From Nocardioides kongjuensis (lineage in GTDB: Bacteria > Actinomycetota > Actinomycetes > Propionibacteriales > Nocardioidaceae), in contig NZ_JACCBF010000001.1 of NCBI RefSeq assembly GCF_013409625.1, positions 4,405,001-4,469,000 on the forward strand: a DNA stretch of 64,000 bases, in the 5' to 3' direction. Below the pieces are notes generated by a model that made no database searches, was not told the origin of the DNA, and saw only the letters and a list, made by a program, of their open reading frames with translations. Both the position numbers and the translations under genes were made by a program. This document shows positions 8,729 through 17,572 of the stretch, piece by piece (the first letter of the stretch is position 1; each line of letters opens with the position of its first letter).

Positions 8729-11311
8729 GTGGTCGTTCGGTGGCAAGATGTGGCGGTACAGCGATCGAGGCGACGGTGGCGCGCATCATTGGCCGGCCTC
8801 GCCCTTCTTGTTGCATGCGTTGTCGAGTGGGGATCGGCCTCGCCAAGCCAGTCACTGGCTCCAACAACAGCCATGGCAGCCGCAGCGCCATCGTCCGGTG
8901 CTGGCTTGGCGCCCCAGGCGTTGGAGGGATCGAACAACCAGACGGCTGGTCCGTCGATGTCGGGCCAGGTGTTCTGGGCCTACGTCGAGGATGGCGGCTC
9001 GTTGGACTTGACGGTGGCGTTCCGCAACCGGGTCGACGGGGGTTCGGCGACGACAGCGACGATCCGGGCCGTGTCCCCGTCCGGGCTCACCTTCGACCAC
9101 ACAGTGTCCATCGCGCCCAACGACCCGATGCCGGCACTTCACATCGTGGGGCTCACCGACGCTCAGGCAGGGGTCTGGCAGGTCGCGTTCGACGACGGTG
9201 TGCCGTCTGGAGACCACGATGCGGGTATCGCTACGTGGGGCATCACGCCGAGGACAGCTGGCGGGGTGGCGCATAAGGGGCGGGTGTTCACCGAGGAGTA
9301 CACGCAGACCGTCCAGGCCACCCGGCCTGTTGACCCGAGCGACACCTGGGACCGCACCTGGAGCGAGACCCTCTACTTCCTCAACCGCCACGGCGTGACC
9401 TATCAAGGCGTGCTCCGGCGCTACAACCCGATCCAGGGAGCGATCGCAGCCTCGCCGCGCGGCGTGCTGGCCGCCGACGGATCATCGCGGCACGCGTCGG
9501 CGTCGTTCCATGACGCCACGGCGTCAGTCGACTCGACGCGGTACCGAATCTTCTTCGAGCCCCCCGACGTGGCGATGCCCGATGAGGCCACCTTCGCGGC
9601 CAGAGGTACACAGTGGTTGGGGCCGAACTACCGCGACCCGCTGATCAGCGACATCGTCCACACGCCGACAGCGACGACGGGCGACGGCGCGTGGGCCGGC
9701 ACGGTCGCATGGAACCTGAACGGCGCATCCGGACCGGTTCGGGTGCGGATCGACACCGACGGCGACGGTTCCTTCGACACCACGCTGGACCCTCCTGAGG
9801 GAGCCAGCCAGGTAGTGTGGGACGGCAGAAGCAGTACTGGCGCGCCGCTGCCCGCGTCGGCGGACGTCACCGTGCGGGTGGTGATGACCGAGGCTGCCGA
9901 GATCCACTTCACCCTCAGCGATGTCGAACGACTCGCTGGTGGGCTCGAGGTCACCGCCCTCTCGGGGCCGGAAGCCGGGTCGAAGCGCCTGTCGTGGAAC
10001 GACAACCCGCTCGGCACCGACTGCGAGACCAATGTCGCTGGTGTTTCGGTCCCCTGCGCGGATGTACCCAGCCCTCGCGCCGCGACGAATGCCGACTCCT
10101 CGGGCGGTGTCCATGCCTGGAAGCAGGGCGGCAGCGGTCCGGGATCGGGGGGTTGGGGGGATGCCCGCAACATCGACAGCTGGACCACGACGTCGGTCAA
10201 CGTCGCTGCGACCGCGGGACTGCCAGGTACCCGGTTCCGTGCCGTCGATGACGCTGTCACCACGACGTCGCTCAAGCCGGTCACCGTCGACGTGCTCGCC
10301 AACGACACCGGCGTCAGGGCGAGTACTGGTGCGACGGTCACCTTGCCGTCGATCGCTCTCCCGCCAGACGAGCCGGGCGTGGAGCCGACGACGGTTGCCG
10401 GCTGCGCGAGCGGGGACGGCGTGTGGAAGGTCAACCCCGACCAGACCGTCACGTTCACCCCGACCGAGTCCTTCCACGGGTCTGCGGTCTGCCGCTATGC
10501 GGTGAGCAACGCGGACGGTCAGAGCAGACAGGCGGTCATCGAGGTCACGGTCGACAACGTGCTCCGGTTGGCCGACGACCAAACCAGCACCACGTCGAAC
10601 AAGCCGGTCGCCGTAGATGTGTTGGGCAACGATCGTGCGGTCGACGAGGGCGCCCGGCTCGCGAGGTTGGAGTACGACGCACGGCAAGGCACCTGGGAGA
10701 TCCAGTCGGATCGCACGATCCTGTTCGTCCCGAATCCGAGGTTCCACGGCGTCGCGACGGCCGTCTACACCGTCGTCGAGTCCGACGGAACGACAGCAAC
10801 TGCGACCATCACCGCTCACGTCTCCAATGTGGCGATCCCGGTGGCGGACCATGCCAGGACCGAGCCAGGCGAACCGGTCACGATCCAGGTGCTGAGGAAC
10901 GACCGGACGGTCGGTCGCGGCGCGACCGTCACCGTCACCGGTGCCAACCCGAAGCAGGGTCAGTGGCAGGTGAACCCCGACAGAACTGTCACCTTCACCC
11001 CGGCGCCGGGGTTCCACGGCACCGCGAACGCGACCTACACCGTGACAGAGGCAGACGGCGCGACCGGCACTACGACCATCACCGTCAAGGTTCCCGACCG
11101 CTCGGCTTCGGTGACTGCTCCCGGTGACCGCAGAGGCGCCCTTCCGGCCCTGGGTGGCCCCGCCCCGCTGGCCGCGCTCGTCGGACTTCTCGCCATGGCC
11201 ATTGGGGCACTGCTGATCGCCGGCAGCCGCCGACGTCGTCCCGCAGGAGGCCGCCACGCATTCACCACCAGCCCGATCACCTCGACCCGTGACGGGCGGC
11301 GCCGCCGATGA
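8729..11311 (+). CDS. Cell-surface protein with three CshA/Ig-like repeats
   Basis: An 860-residue exported protein. It has an N-terminal signal peptide (SLAGLALLVACVV, about residues 18-32) and a large extracellular region with a calcium-loop-like DTDGDGSFD near residue 345. From about residue 505 come three tandem repeats of 85-105 residues sharing PVTVDVLANDTG, a G-W-VNPD-TVTFTP core and GFHGTA-YTV. These resemble CshA-type fibril or cadherin-like repeats. The C-terminus has LPALGG, a hydrophobic span (about 805-828) and RRRR. This resembles a sorting signal but lacks the canonical LPXTG threonine, so anchoring may be by the membrane helix alone. Likely role: adhesin or stalk. Next come a second Ig-type exported protein and its coupled partners. 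Confidence 0.8.
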   Translation: MVVRWQDVAVQRSRRRWRASLAGLALLVACVVEWGSASPSQSLAPTTAMAAAAPSSGAGLAPQALEGSNNQTAGPSMSGQVFWAYVEDGGSLDLTVAFRNRVDGGSATTATIRAVSPSGLTFDHTVSIAPNDPMPALHIVGLTDAQAGVWQVAFDDGVPSGDHDAGIATWGITPRTAGGVAHKGRVFTEEYTQTVQATRPVDPSDTWDRTWSETLYFLNRHGVTYQGVLRRYNPIQGAIAASPRGVLAADGSSRHASASFHDATASVDSTRYRIFFEPPDVAMPDEATFAARGTQWLGPNYRDPLISDIVHTPTATTGDGAWAGTVAWNLNGASGPVRVRIDTDGDGSFDTTLDPPEGASQVVWDGRSSTGAPLPASADVTVRVVMTEAAEIHFTLSDVERLAGGLEVTALSGPEAGSKRLSWNDNPLGTDCETNVAGVSVPCADVPSPRAATNADSSGGVHAWKQGGSGPGSGGWGDARNIDSWTTTSVNVAATAGLPGTRFRAVDDAVTTTSLKPVTVDVLANDTGVRASTGATVTLPSIALPPDEPGVEPTTVAGCASGDGVWKVNPDQTVTFTPTESFHGSAVCRYAVSNADGQSRQAVIEVTVDNVLRLADDQTSTTSNKPVAVDVLGNDRAVDEGARLARLEYDARQGTWEIQSDRTILFVPNPRFHGVATAVYTVVESDGTTATATITAHVSNVAIPVADHARTEPGEPVTIQVLRNDRTVGRGATVTVTGANPKQGQWQVNPDRTVTFTPAPGFHGTANATYTVTEADGATGTTTITVKVPDRSASVTAPGDRRGALPALGGPAPLAALVGLLAMAIGALLIAGSRRRRPAGGRHAFTTSPITSTRDGRRRR

Positions 11312-11393
11312 GGTCAACTCGCACGTACCGATGGACTGAGCGTGCCCGCGTTCCCAGTCTCACCTTGTGGCCGATCCCGGAGGTATCCCGACC

Positions 11394-12890
11394 ATGACAA
11401 CTGTGTCGCCCGTGTCAACAACCGCTCGAGAGGCATACCGCCGGGCCCTGGTCCTGGCCGTGGTCACCGCCTGCGTGCTGATGCTGGGGCTTCTGGACCC
11501 CATGCGTTCTGATGCGGCGGTCCCGACGGCGAGTATCCAGGGAGACCCACACCCGCAGCTCGCGGCAGGCGCGAGCCTGAACCTGGCTGCCACGCTGTCC
11601 GGCGATCCCACGTCGGTGGTGTGGAAAACCAGCGCCCCCGGGGTCGTCAAGGTCACCGGGAACCCGACGGGCGCCACGATCACTGCATTGAGCGAAGGGG
11701 TGGCAACCATCAGCGTGGAAGCCTCCACCGACGAGGGCACCGCGACAGCGGCCGTGACGGTCTCGGTAACCGATCCGGCGTTCGCCGTGATCCCGACCGC
11801 CTACATCAAGTCCGCCACGCCCAAGCTGCTCGATGCGGACGCCGCCGCACCCGCCGACGGCACCGCCGCGTCCGGCGTAGGTGTCGGGCTCCAGGCCATG
11901 TCGCGCAGCTACTTCTGGACGACCGGCGGCTACTGGGTGCCCCAGTCCGCAGTTCGCATCCCAGCAACCAAGATCACGGTGCGACCTGACACTGTCACGG
12001 TGAAGGCGAAGCGAACCACGACGCTGACGGCCACTGTTGAGCCCGAGCTCGCCAACGAACCCATCGAGTGGAGCAGCAGCAAGCCAGTCGTCGCTCGCGT
12101 CGACGGCGACGGCCGCACCGCCGTGGTTCGCGGCCGGCAGGCAGGCAAGACGAAGATCACCGTCACCGAATCAGGGCACCAGGCGACAGCGACGGTCACT
12201 GTGATCGCAACAGTGCGGGGGATCCCCAAGAGGAAGCCCGGCAAGATGAAGGCAAAGTTCTCGCCGGGGAACCTGATGTGGCAGCAGTTGCCGGACGGCA
12301 CTCGCGGGTACTTCAGGTCGACCCCACCGGGCGGGCCCGGCGGTGAATTCGAGGATGACATTCGCGGGAGGCTTCCCCGATACAACTGGGACGACAAATG
12401 CGACGGAAAGAGCCAGTATTACACCCTCCAGGACTACCCGCGGCCACGACGTGACTGGCGGATGACCCGAGACTATGCCCGCATGTACTGCGGGAAAGCG
12501 ATGCCGACATCTGCAAGGCCATTTACGGAGAGCGGATTCGGACTTCGGCATCTTCTTGTCAGGAAGACCACAGGGTCGAATGCCGGAAAAAGCCATGGGG
12601 ATGAGTTCGCGCACTATGCGGTCTTCGAGGGCGTGTACTGGGACACGATGGCGCATTGGCTCATCGGAAAGACGATATCGAAACCTTGGGTGATCACAGA
12701 TCAGAACTACTACAACCTGAAGAGGGCGTATCGATACTGTTACGAGGCGATCTACCGCTACAAGTTCCTAGGAAAGGACACTCAGGAGATGTCCGTGGTC
12801 GTACTTCTAGGGATGACTGGCGTGAGAATTATGACAGCCTTCACGCACGAACGTGACTATCAATACTGCGATGGGTATGCCCTGCCATGA
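11394..12890 (+). CDS. Secreted Ig-like protein with C-terminal candidate toxin domain
   Basis: A 498-residue exported protein from the ATG at 11394, which follows GGAGG. Signal peptide: RRALVLAVVTACVLMLGLL, followed by an Ala-rich cleavage zone. Two bacterial Ig-like (Big_2) domains follow: one near residues 45-120 (VVWKTSAPGVVKVTG) and one near 195-275 (IEWSSSKPVVARVDGDGR). The last ~200 residues are unrelated, with several Cys, Tyr and Trp, and include ESGFGLRHLLVRKTTG, DEFAHYAVFEG and AFTHERDYQYCDGYALP. An exported repeat stalk ending in a compact GFG-x-RH domain, followed by a small gene overlapping by 4 bases, is the layout of polymorphic toxin and immunity pairs. The toxin call is inference; I cannot name the catalytic family. 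Confidence 0.72.
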   Translation: MTTVSPVSTTAREAYRRALVLAVVTACVLMLGLLDPMRSDAAVPTASIQGDPHPQLAAGASLNLAATLSGDPTSVVWKTSAPGVVKVTGNPTGATITALSEGVATISVEASTDEGTATAAVTVSVTDPAFAVIPTAYIKSATPKLLDADAAAPADGTAASGVGVGLQAMSRSYFWTTGGYWVPQSAVRIPATKITVRPDTVTVKAKRTTTLTATVEPELANEPIEWSSSKPVVARVDGDGRTAVVRGRQAGKTKITVTESGHQATATVTVIATVRGIPKRKPGKMKAKFSPGNLMWQQLPDGTRGYFRSTPPGGPGGEFEDDIRGRLPRYNWDDKCDGKSQYYTLQDYPRPRRDWRMTRDYARMYCGKAMPTSARPFTESGFGLRHLLVRKTTGSNAGKSHGDEFAHYAVFEGVYWDTMAHWLIGKTISKPWVITDQNYYNLKRAYRYCYEAIYRYKFLGKDTQEMSVVVLLGMTGVRIMTAFTHERDYQYCDGYALP

Positions 12891-13462
12891 ATGACGCCGA
12901 ACTGGCCTTCCCCGACGACGACCGTCTACCCAAGCCACTCAGGGAACTCTGGGACGAGTTATTGGCGGCCATCGAAGTCAAGGGAACGATCCTTGAGGTA
13001 ACGAACCGTGGGTTCGTCTTCGTGGCGAAAAGGGAGCATCAGTCGCGCGAGTTCCTGTTCACGCCGCGGACTCTCCGAGATCTGTTCCTTGAGACTGATC
13101 AAGGACCGGAGAATCGCGTCATGCCTCAATGGTGGTTCTTAGCCAACTTTGACGAGTTTGTTGATTTCGCTGGCGAAGAACCGTATGAATCTCCCTATGT
13201 GATCGTCCAGGGGTTCGGTGAGTTCTTTCCTTCGCTGGACGGTATCCATCCCTACGAATACGACAAAGCGACTGCGAAGGCTCGCATCGAAGCTGAGTTG
13301 GCCGAGACTCGGGCACGGGTGGAGGCGATGCGCAAGGCCGCGCCGCTCTGGCGTCGGATCGCCCACCGCAAGCAGACCGGTTGGTTCGCGGCGAACGCGC
13401 CTGAGGAAGCACAACGGATCCGCGAAGCGAAAAGGTCCGCTCAGCAGGAGGAGGAGCAATGA
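12887..13462 (+). CDS. Cytosolic protein, candidate immunity partner
   Basis: A 191-residue soluble protein whose ATG overlaps the upstream stop (ATGA), so translation is coupled. It has no signal peptide. The N-terminal two thirds is acidic (FPDDDRLPKPLRELWDELL, then NFDEFVDFAGEEPYESPY) and the tail is a charged coiled helix (RIEAELAETRARVEAMRK) with a QQEEEQ end. A small acidic cytosolic protein directly behind an exported protein with a variable C-terminal domain fits an immunity protein, but I recognise no Imm family, so this rests on context. The next gene overlaps its stop by 4 bases. Confidence 0.68.
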   Translation: MNDAELAFPDDDRLPKPLRELWDELLAAIEVKGTILEVTNRGFVFVAKREHQSREFLFTPRTLRDLFLETDQGPENRVMPQWWFLANFDEFVDFAGEEPYESPYVIVQGFGEFFPSLDGIHPYEYDKATAKARIEAELAETRARVEAMRKAAPLWRRIAHRKQTGWFAANAPEEAQRIREAKRSAQQEEEQ

Positions 13463-14565
13463 TTCGACCGATGCGCGTGAGGTTGGTGGCGCCGCTGATC
13501 GCGGGCATGCTGGTCTCGCTTCCCCTTGTCGGGACCGACGGCTCGGCTGCGTCGCGACCGCAGAGAGTTGACGCTCGGACTCAGGCGGCGTCTGAGCCTC
13601 CCGGTGATGCGCCTGCGAGTGTTCGTGCACGCGTTGTTCGGCGGCCCGGCAAGGCCAAGGTCCGACTGGCGTGGAGCGCGGTCGCGAGCGCGGACCATTA
13701 CGCAGTGTGGAAGCGTCGTCCGGGTGCGAAGCGGTTCGTCAAGATGCCTCGCACTGTGGCCACGGCCAGAATGCTGGATGGGCGCACCAAGCCCGGCCGC
13801 CTGTATCGCTACCAGGTCCAGGCATGCGCACCGTCGGGCATGTGCGGTCCACTTTCGCAGGTCGTGTCGGTGAGGGTGGCCCGAAAGTCCGACAGGCGCC
13901 AGAACGCCGGCCGGATCACGTACTGGAAGCACCCGCAGGCCTATGGCCTGCTGGAGCAGATGCCACTCGACGCGGCCGCGCTGCCGGGCACCACGCCGAA
14001 GCGCGGCAAGGGAAAGCGACCTGTGTCGCCGTCGATCCGGTACGTCTCGACCAACCCGTCCGTCGCGTCTGTCGATATGAGCGGCAACGTGACGGCGTGG
14101 CAGGTCGGACAGGCGAGCATCAGGATGATCGCTCACAACGGCCTCGAGCGCCTGGCTCCCGTGCGCGTGGTCAACTACGCATACCCGACCCGCTTCGACG
14201 CCACCTCGATTGGGGGAGTCGGAGATGCCATCCAGGATTACTGGAATGCCGAAGGTGCCAGGATCAGTGCTCTGACGACCGCGATCCTCGAGGCGCGCGT
14301 TGCTAAGGGAGCGACGCTGGCGCTCAGCGACAACGGCGACCTCGTCGGCGGCGATGGCCTTCCTGCCGCCATCCAAGCTCAAGCGAAGGAACTGCTGGAG
14401 GACTATTCGCTCCCCGCGACGATCAAGATCGCCCCTGACGACCCGAGCGTGGGCTACACCCTGATGGATCCGGAAACCGGTGGCGAAGCTCGTCTTGTCT
14501 ACTATTACTACTACTACGGCGCCGGAGTTCCCGCGCCGCATTGGGATGTAATCTGGGTTGGTTGA
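13459..14565 (+). CDS. Secreted protein with FN3-like and Ig-like domains
   Basis: A 368-residue exported protein, start overlapping the previous stop (ATGA). A signal peptide covers residues 7-32 (VRLVAPLIAGMLVSLPLVG). An FN3-like domain spans about 52-142 (KVRLAWSAVASADHYAVWKRR, LYRYQVQAC). A Big_2-like segment lies at 195-235 (IRYVSTNPSVASVDMSG, GNVTAWQVG). The C-terminal ~130 residues are unrecognised and end with a run of Tyr (LVYYYYYYGAG) and HWDVIWVG. It has the same stalk-plus-unique-tip plan as the 11394 product, so it may be a second effector or adhesin. The coding sequence directly behind it is decayed, so any matching partner has been lost or lies further on. Confidence 0.75.
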   Translation: MIRPMRVRLVAPLIAGMLVSLPLVGTDGSAASRPQRVDARTQAASEPPGDAPASVRARVVRRPGKAKVRLAWSAVASADHYAVWKRRPGAKRFVKMPRTVATARMLDGRTKPGRLYRYQVQACAPSGMCGPLSQVVSVRVARKSDRRQNAGRITYWKHPQAYGLLEQMPLDAAALPGTTPKRGKGKRPVSPSIRYVSTNPSVASVDMSGNVTAWQVGQASIRMIAHNGLERLAPVRVVNYAYPTRFDATSIGGVGDAIQDYWNAEGARISALTTAILEARVAKGATLALSDNGDLVGGDGLPAAIQAQAKELLEDYSLPATIKIAPDDPSVGYTLMDPETGGEARLVYYYYYYGAGVPAPHWDVIWVG

Positions 14566-14592
14566 TATCGAAATTGATTGACTTGGATTCTG

Positions 14593-14755
14593 ATGTGACA
14601 ACTCTCGGCTCGGGCGCTGTCGTCGGTCCTGACCGGGGCGGGTATTCCTCGACGACAACAGTTCCGAATCCTTGAACACCGGTGAACCGTTTCAGGTAGC
14701 AGCCGGCGATGGGCTCCTATCCCCGGCTGCTACAGGTCGACCTGACGACCGGGAT
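14593..14755 (+). pseudogene. Fossil fragment of a duplicate of the downstream lipoprotein gene
   Basis: This stretch matches 15797-15953 inside the lipoprotein gene: CTCGGCTCGGG, TGTCGTCGG, TCCGAATC, ACCGGTGAACCG against ACCGGCGAACCG, ATGGGCTCCTA and ACCGGG occur in the same order and spacing. In frame it still reads LGSGAVVGPD and MGSYPRLLQVDLTTG, but stops interrupt it. It is the remnant of a tandem paralog of the lipoprotein at 15096. Confidence 0.75.
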
Positions 14756-14796
14756 GTCACAGCCTGGAGACCGTCGGGGGAGAGGCAGGAAGCTGA

Positions 14797-15099
14797 ATGT
14801 CCACGAAGCCGCGCGTGCAAATTGAAGCCGATGGCGATCCTCGAGATCTCTGGTTCGAGGGGGTAGCGCCGTGGTTGCTTGATCTTCCTGAACCGATCGA
14901 TTGCTGGGTGGCGGCCGACCCGGATGAGTGTCGAAATCCGTTGCCGGGAGGCATCGGGGACGTGGCCTCGGCGAATCAGATCACGTTTCTTGGTTTTAGC
15001 GTTGCTCAGTCCAACTTGTATTCACTGCTTGTCGACGCGCCCCAGACTAGGGTCTACGCCACGTGCTACGTCGATCCGGTCACCGGAGAGCGGCCGTGA
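14797..15099 (+). CDS. Small hypothetical protein coupled to lipoprotein
   Basis: A 100-residue cytosolic protein beginning MSTKPRVQIEADGDPRDLW, with a GGAGA-type site 20-30 bases upstream. It is acidic, with FEGVAPWLLDLPEPIDCW and NQITFLGFSVAQSNLYSLL, and has no membrane segment. Its stop overlaps the lipoprotein start (GTGA), so the two are co-translated. I do not recognise it. Size and acidity are compatible with an immunity-type partner. Confidence 0.62.
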   Translation: MSTKPRVQIEADGDPRDLWFEGVAPWLLDLPEPIDCWVAADPDECRNPLPGGIGDVASANQITFLGFSVAQSNLYSLLVDAPQTRVYATCYVDPVTGERP

Positions 15100-16370
15100 C
15101 CGCGCCCAGGCAAGCGCGCGTGGGTGTGGCCGGCCTGGTGTTGGTCACCGGCATGTTGGCTGTCGGCTGCGAAGACAGGAGTGCACCCGAACCCGACAAT
15201 CCCACGACGTGGGGAGCGGTACTCGCCGATGGCTACGGGGACGCGGTGGTCGCGATCGGCCTGTACTCCAATCCCGACGACGACGAGCGGGTCACGTTCT
15301 ACCTGGCCCTCGTCGGACCAGACGGCCGCGCACAGGTGATCAAGGGCGGTCAGGAAGGGTCAAGTCAGATCGCATCTGACCACGGAAGGCTATGCGTGCC
15401 GTCCGACGGCGACCTCTACACAATCGGCCAGCACTCTGGACACCGTGAGACGCGACCCCCGGGGCTACGGTTCTCCAGCCATTGGACCGGCGTCGCGGTC
15501 GATGGCACGTGCGTGTTCATCTCCAACGATGGGGGAGGAGAGAATGGCTACGAGACCAGTGTCTACACGACCCATGGCGGTAAGTGGCGACGCAGCGTTG
15601 TGCCCGACGTGCCCGACTCCGCGGGTTTGACCAAGGATGCCGTCTGGGTGACCAACAGCGCCACCAGCAGTAGCCTGAGCGATCAACACAGCACGATCTA
15701 TCGCACTGACCTGGTCACCGGACAAACTGACGCTGCAATGACCTGGCCGCTGGACGACGGTGCGCCGCCGAACATCGACCTGTCGGAGGCTGTCATGGCA
15801 CCCCTCGGCTCGGGAACTGTCGTCGGCCACGACGGGCACCTGTACTTCCTTGACGAAAACAGCTCCGAATCTCTGAAGACCGGCGAACCGATCGAGGTGG
15901 CTCCCGGCATGGGCTCCTACGCCCGCCTGGTCGAGCTCAACCCCGAAACCGGGACCCAGCAGTCGACCCTGCTCTACCCCTTCGCGGGTTTCTACGATCC
16001 CGCTTACACGACGACCGCATCGGGCGCGAGATTGGCGACGTGGCCCGGCTATGCGCACAAAGGCTCGATTTTTCGAGTTGATGACAAAGGCCAGATCACT
16101 GCGGTCGACCTGGACACCCACGAGGTCCGTGAGATCGGACCCGTCAGTCCAACGCTTCGCAAAGCACCCGAGTATCGCGTTGAGGCAGCCGGCCACGGCA
16201 AGCTGTTGACGTTCGCGATCCAACTCGAGACTGGCGAGGCCCTGATCGAGACCTACAACCTCGACACGGGGAAGCTGGTTTACACCCTGCCCGTCACCGG
16301 CCTCGAAGGTCTCTTCGCCCGCGGGGTGAGCTTCACCTCTGTCGCCCCACTGACCGGGTCATGGGAATGA
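15096..16370 (+). CDS. Lipoprotein, probable beta-propeller-like secreted protein
   Basis: A 424-residue protein from the GTG at 15096. The signal peptide (VGVAGLVLVTGMLAVGC) has a clear lipobox LAVGC, so Cys is lipidated and the protein sits on the outer face of the membrane. The rest is soluble, with repeated strand and turn patterns (GDLYTIGQHSGH, GSGTVVGHDGHLYFLD, LDTHEVREIGP, NLDTGKLVYTLP) that suggest a WD/NHL-like propeller. No catalytic motif is visible. A decayed duplicate of residues ~235-285 lies upstream. The next reading frame overlaps its stop by 4 bases. Confidence 0.78.
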   Translation: MTAPRQARVGVAGLVLVTGMLAVGCEDRSAPEPDNPTTWGAVLADGYGDAVVAIGLYSNPDDDERVTFYLALVGPDGRAQVIKGGQEGSSQIASDHGRLCVPSDGDLYTIGQHSGHRETRPPGLRFSSHWTGVAVDGTCVFISNDGGGENGYETSVYTTHGGKWRRSVVPDVPDSAGLTKDAVWVTNSATSSSLSDQHSTIYRTDLVTGQTDAAMTWPLDDGAPPNIDLSEAVMAPLGSGTVVGHDGHLYFLDENSSESLKTGEPIEVAPGMGSYARLVELNPETGTQQSTLLYPFAGFYDPAYTTTASGARLATWPGYAHKGSIFRVDDKGQITAVDLDTHEVREIGPVSPTLRKAPEYRVEAAGHGKLLTFAIQLETGEALIETYNLDTGKLVYTLPVTGLEGLFARGVSFTSVAPLTGSWE

Positions 16371-16885
16371 TGCGGCGCCTGCGACGGGTGCTTCGACTCG
16401 TGTCTGGGGCAGAAGTACGCCGCGCAGAACGACCAACCAAATCGGAAGGCATCCGCAGCGCCCGAGAGTTCGGTTGGTACGCGCACCGGCCCTCGGATGC
16501 GGGGTCCACGCCGATCAGCAGCGCTGGCCTTTCAGATCGGCATGCCGCCGATCACGGCAATGGCCCAAGTCCCGCGCGCGCACCACAAGCGCGACAAGGT
16601 CGTCGGCGCCTGTACGGCACCGTTCGAATGGTCACCGAGTACGGCTGGGACAGCTTGCCATTGGCGGATGACCTTGGAATGTTGCCCACCGACCCGGTCG
16701 TCACAGGATCGCTACTCGGTATCGAGGATGACGGACTTGTCGAGGAGCTGATCCGGTGGGCAGAAGTGTTCGACACCTACGAGTACTGGGACGACGTCGA
16801 CGGCTACCTCGAGCGGGGGAGGGGTCTGTGCCGGAGGCTGCAGCAATCGGTCGCGGCCGGAGTTCGGGTCGAGCTTCATGCGTGA
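16367..16885 (+). CDS. Small actinobacterial hypothetical protein with possibly scrambled N-terminus
   Basis: The frame opens with ATGATG overlapping the lipoprotein stop (ATGA). The last ~85 residues read well (MVTEYGWDSLPLADD, WAEVFDTYEYWDDVDGYLE, LCRRLQQSVAAGVRVELHA). They resemble a small family of uncharacterised actinobacterial proteins ending in a WDD, then L-x-R-L-Q and V-x-V pattern. Residues ~40-85 look low-complexity in this frame, while a neighbouring frame over the same bases reads more naturally, so the gene may be a mosaic or contain compensating indels. An ATG at 16628 is the alternative start. The next gene overlaps by 8 bases. Confidence 0.5.
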   Translation: MMRRLRRVLRLVSGAEVRRAERPTKSEGIRSAREFGWYAHRPSDAGSTPISSAGLSDRHAADHGNGPSPARAPQARQGRRRLYGTVRMVTEYGWDSLPLADDLGMLPTDPVVTGSLLGIEDDGLVEELIRWAEVFDTYEYWDDVDGYLERGRGLCRRLQQSVAAGVRVELHA

Positions 16886-17446
16886 CTTCGCCCAGCGAGC
16901 CATGTCGCCGCTGCATGGGATCTACGTCGACGGGTGGATGCTTTATTCCGGTGACTTGTCGATGCGTCAGCTGCGAGTCGGTGACTACGCTCGTATTGCC
17001 GTGAGATGCACCCCCGTTCGTGAGCAGCGGCCGGGCGCCGATCACCGGGTCCAGCCGGTTCTGCTGAAGCGTGGCGAATGGCGAGATTCGATCGTCGACC
17101 TCGGATTCCCAGCAATGGCGCACACGCCGGATGTAGGCGTCCAGGTTGGAGCGGCAATCCCAGGCGATTTCTGGCTCATGCCGCTGCTGGAGACAGATGT
17201 CGCTGACCTCGCGCACCCGACGTCCACGCTTCAGGAGTACGTGCCCGTGATGGTGCAGACCTGGCTGATCGAGGCCATCGCGGAGCAATATGCGGCTTAC
17301 GGCAGAAGAGGGGATCAGTCTCCCAGACGCGAGACCGGTCTGAGGTGGAGCAGCACCTCTATTGGGTGCAGGCGCGTTTGGTCTCTGAGCCGCGCTGGCC
17401 TGAGACGCCCGACGGTTCAGCAGGAGGCGATTTCGACGATGCCTGA
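16878..17446 (+). pseudogene. Hypothetical gene with a probable frameshift before its end
   Basis: From the ATG at 16878 (MRDFAQRAMSPLHGIY) a coherent protein reads to about residue 140 (VMVQTWLIEAIAEQYAAYG). The natural continuation, QTRDRSEVEQHLYWVQARL then SEPRWPETPDGSAGGDFDDA and a TGA at 17444-17446, lies in another frame. The same tail occurs in a second copy at 22840-22962, where codon-level conservation supports that frame. The shift lies near a GGGG run at 17309-17312. The frame in which this ORF opens happens to stay open into the next gene, making an apparent 288-residue fusion that I reject. Either a natural mutation or a sequencing indel could explain it. Function unknown. Confidence 0.6.
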
Positions 17447-17572
17447 CGAAGATGACCAGTACTGGTGGGAAGATCCCGACGAGCTCGGTGAGGTGAACGT
17501 CATCTGCCTGATGGCCGACGAGGATGTTGATTGTCCGCTGTGGTCCGGCGGGCTGCTGTTCAGCGACGCAAG
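17311..17572 (+). repeat. Duplicated cassette, copy A (matches 22829-23088)
   Basis: About 260 bases covering the end of one gene and the first half of the small acidic gene recur at 22829-23088 with roughly nine of ten bases identical by eye, including the stretch from GGAGGCGATTTCGACGATGC onward. Similarity ends abruptly after GCGACGCAAG in both copies. Confidence 0.85.

Noticed and set aside
9524-11317. A 597-codon open frame antisense to the CshA-like surface gene
   Set aside because: It mirrors the third-codon GC bias of the sense gene, is R/G/V-rich and has no domain pattern.
13441-14679. A 412-codon minus-strand frame over the FN3/Ig secreted protein
   Set aside because: The plus strand has the signal peptide, coupling overlaps and domain motifs.
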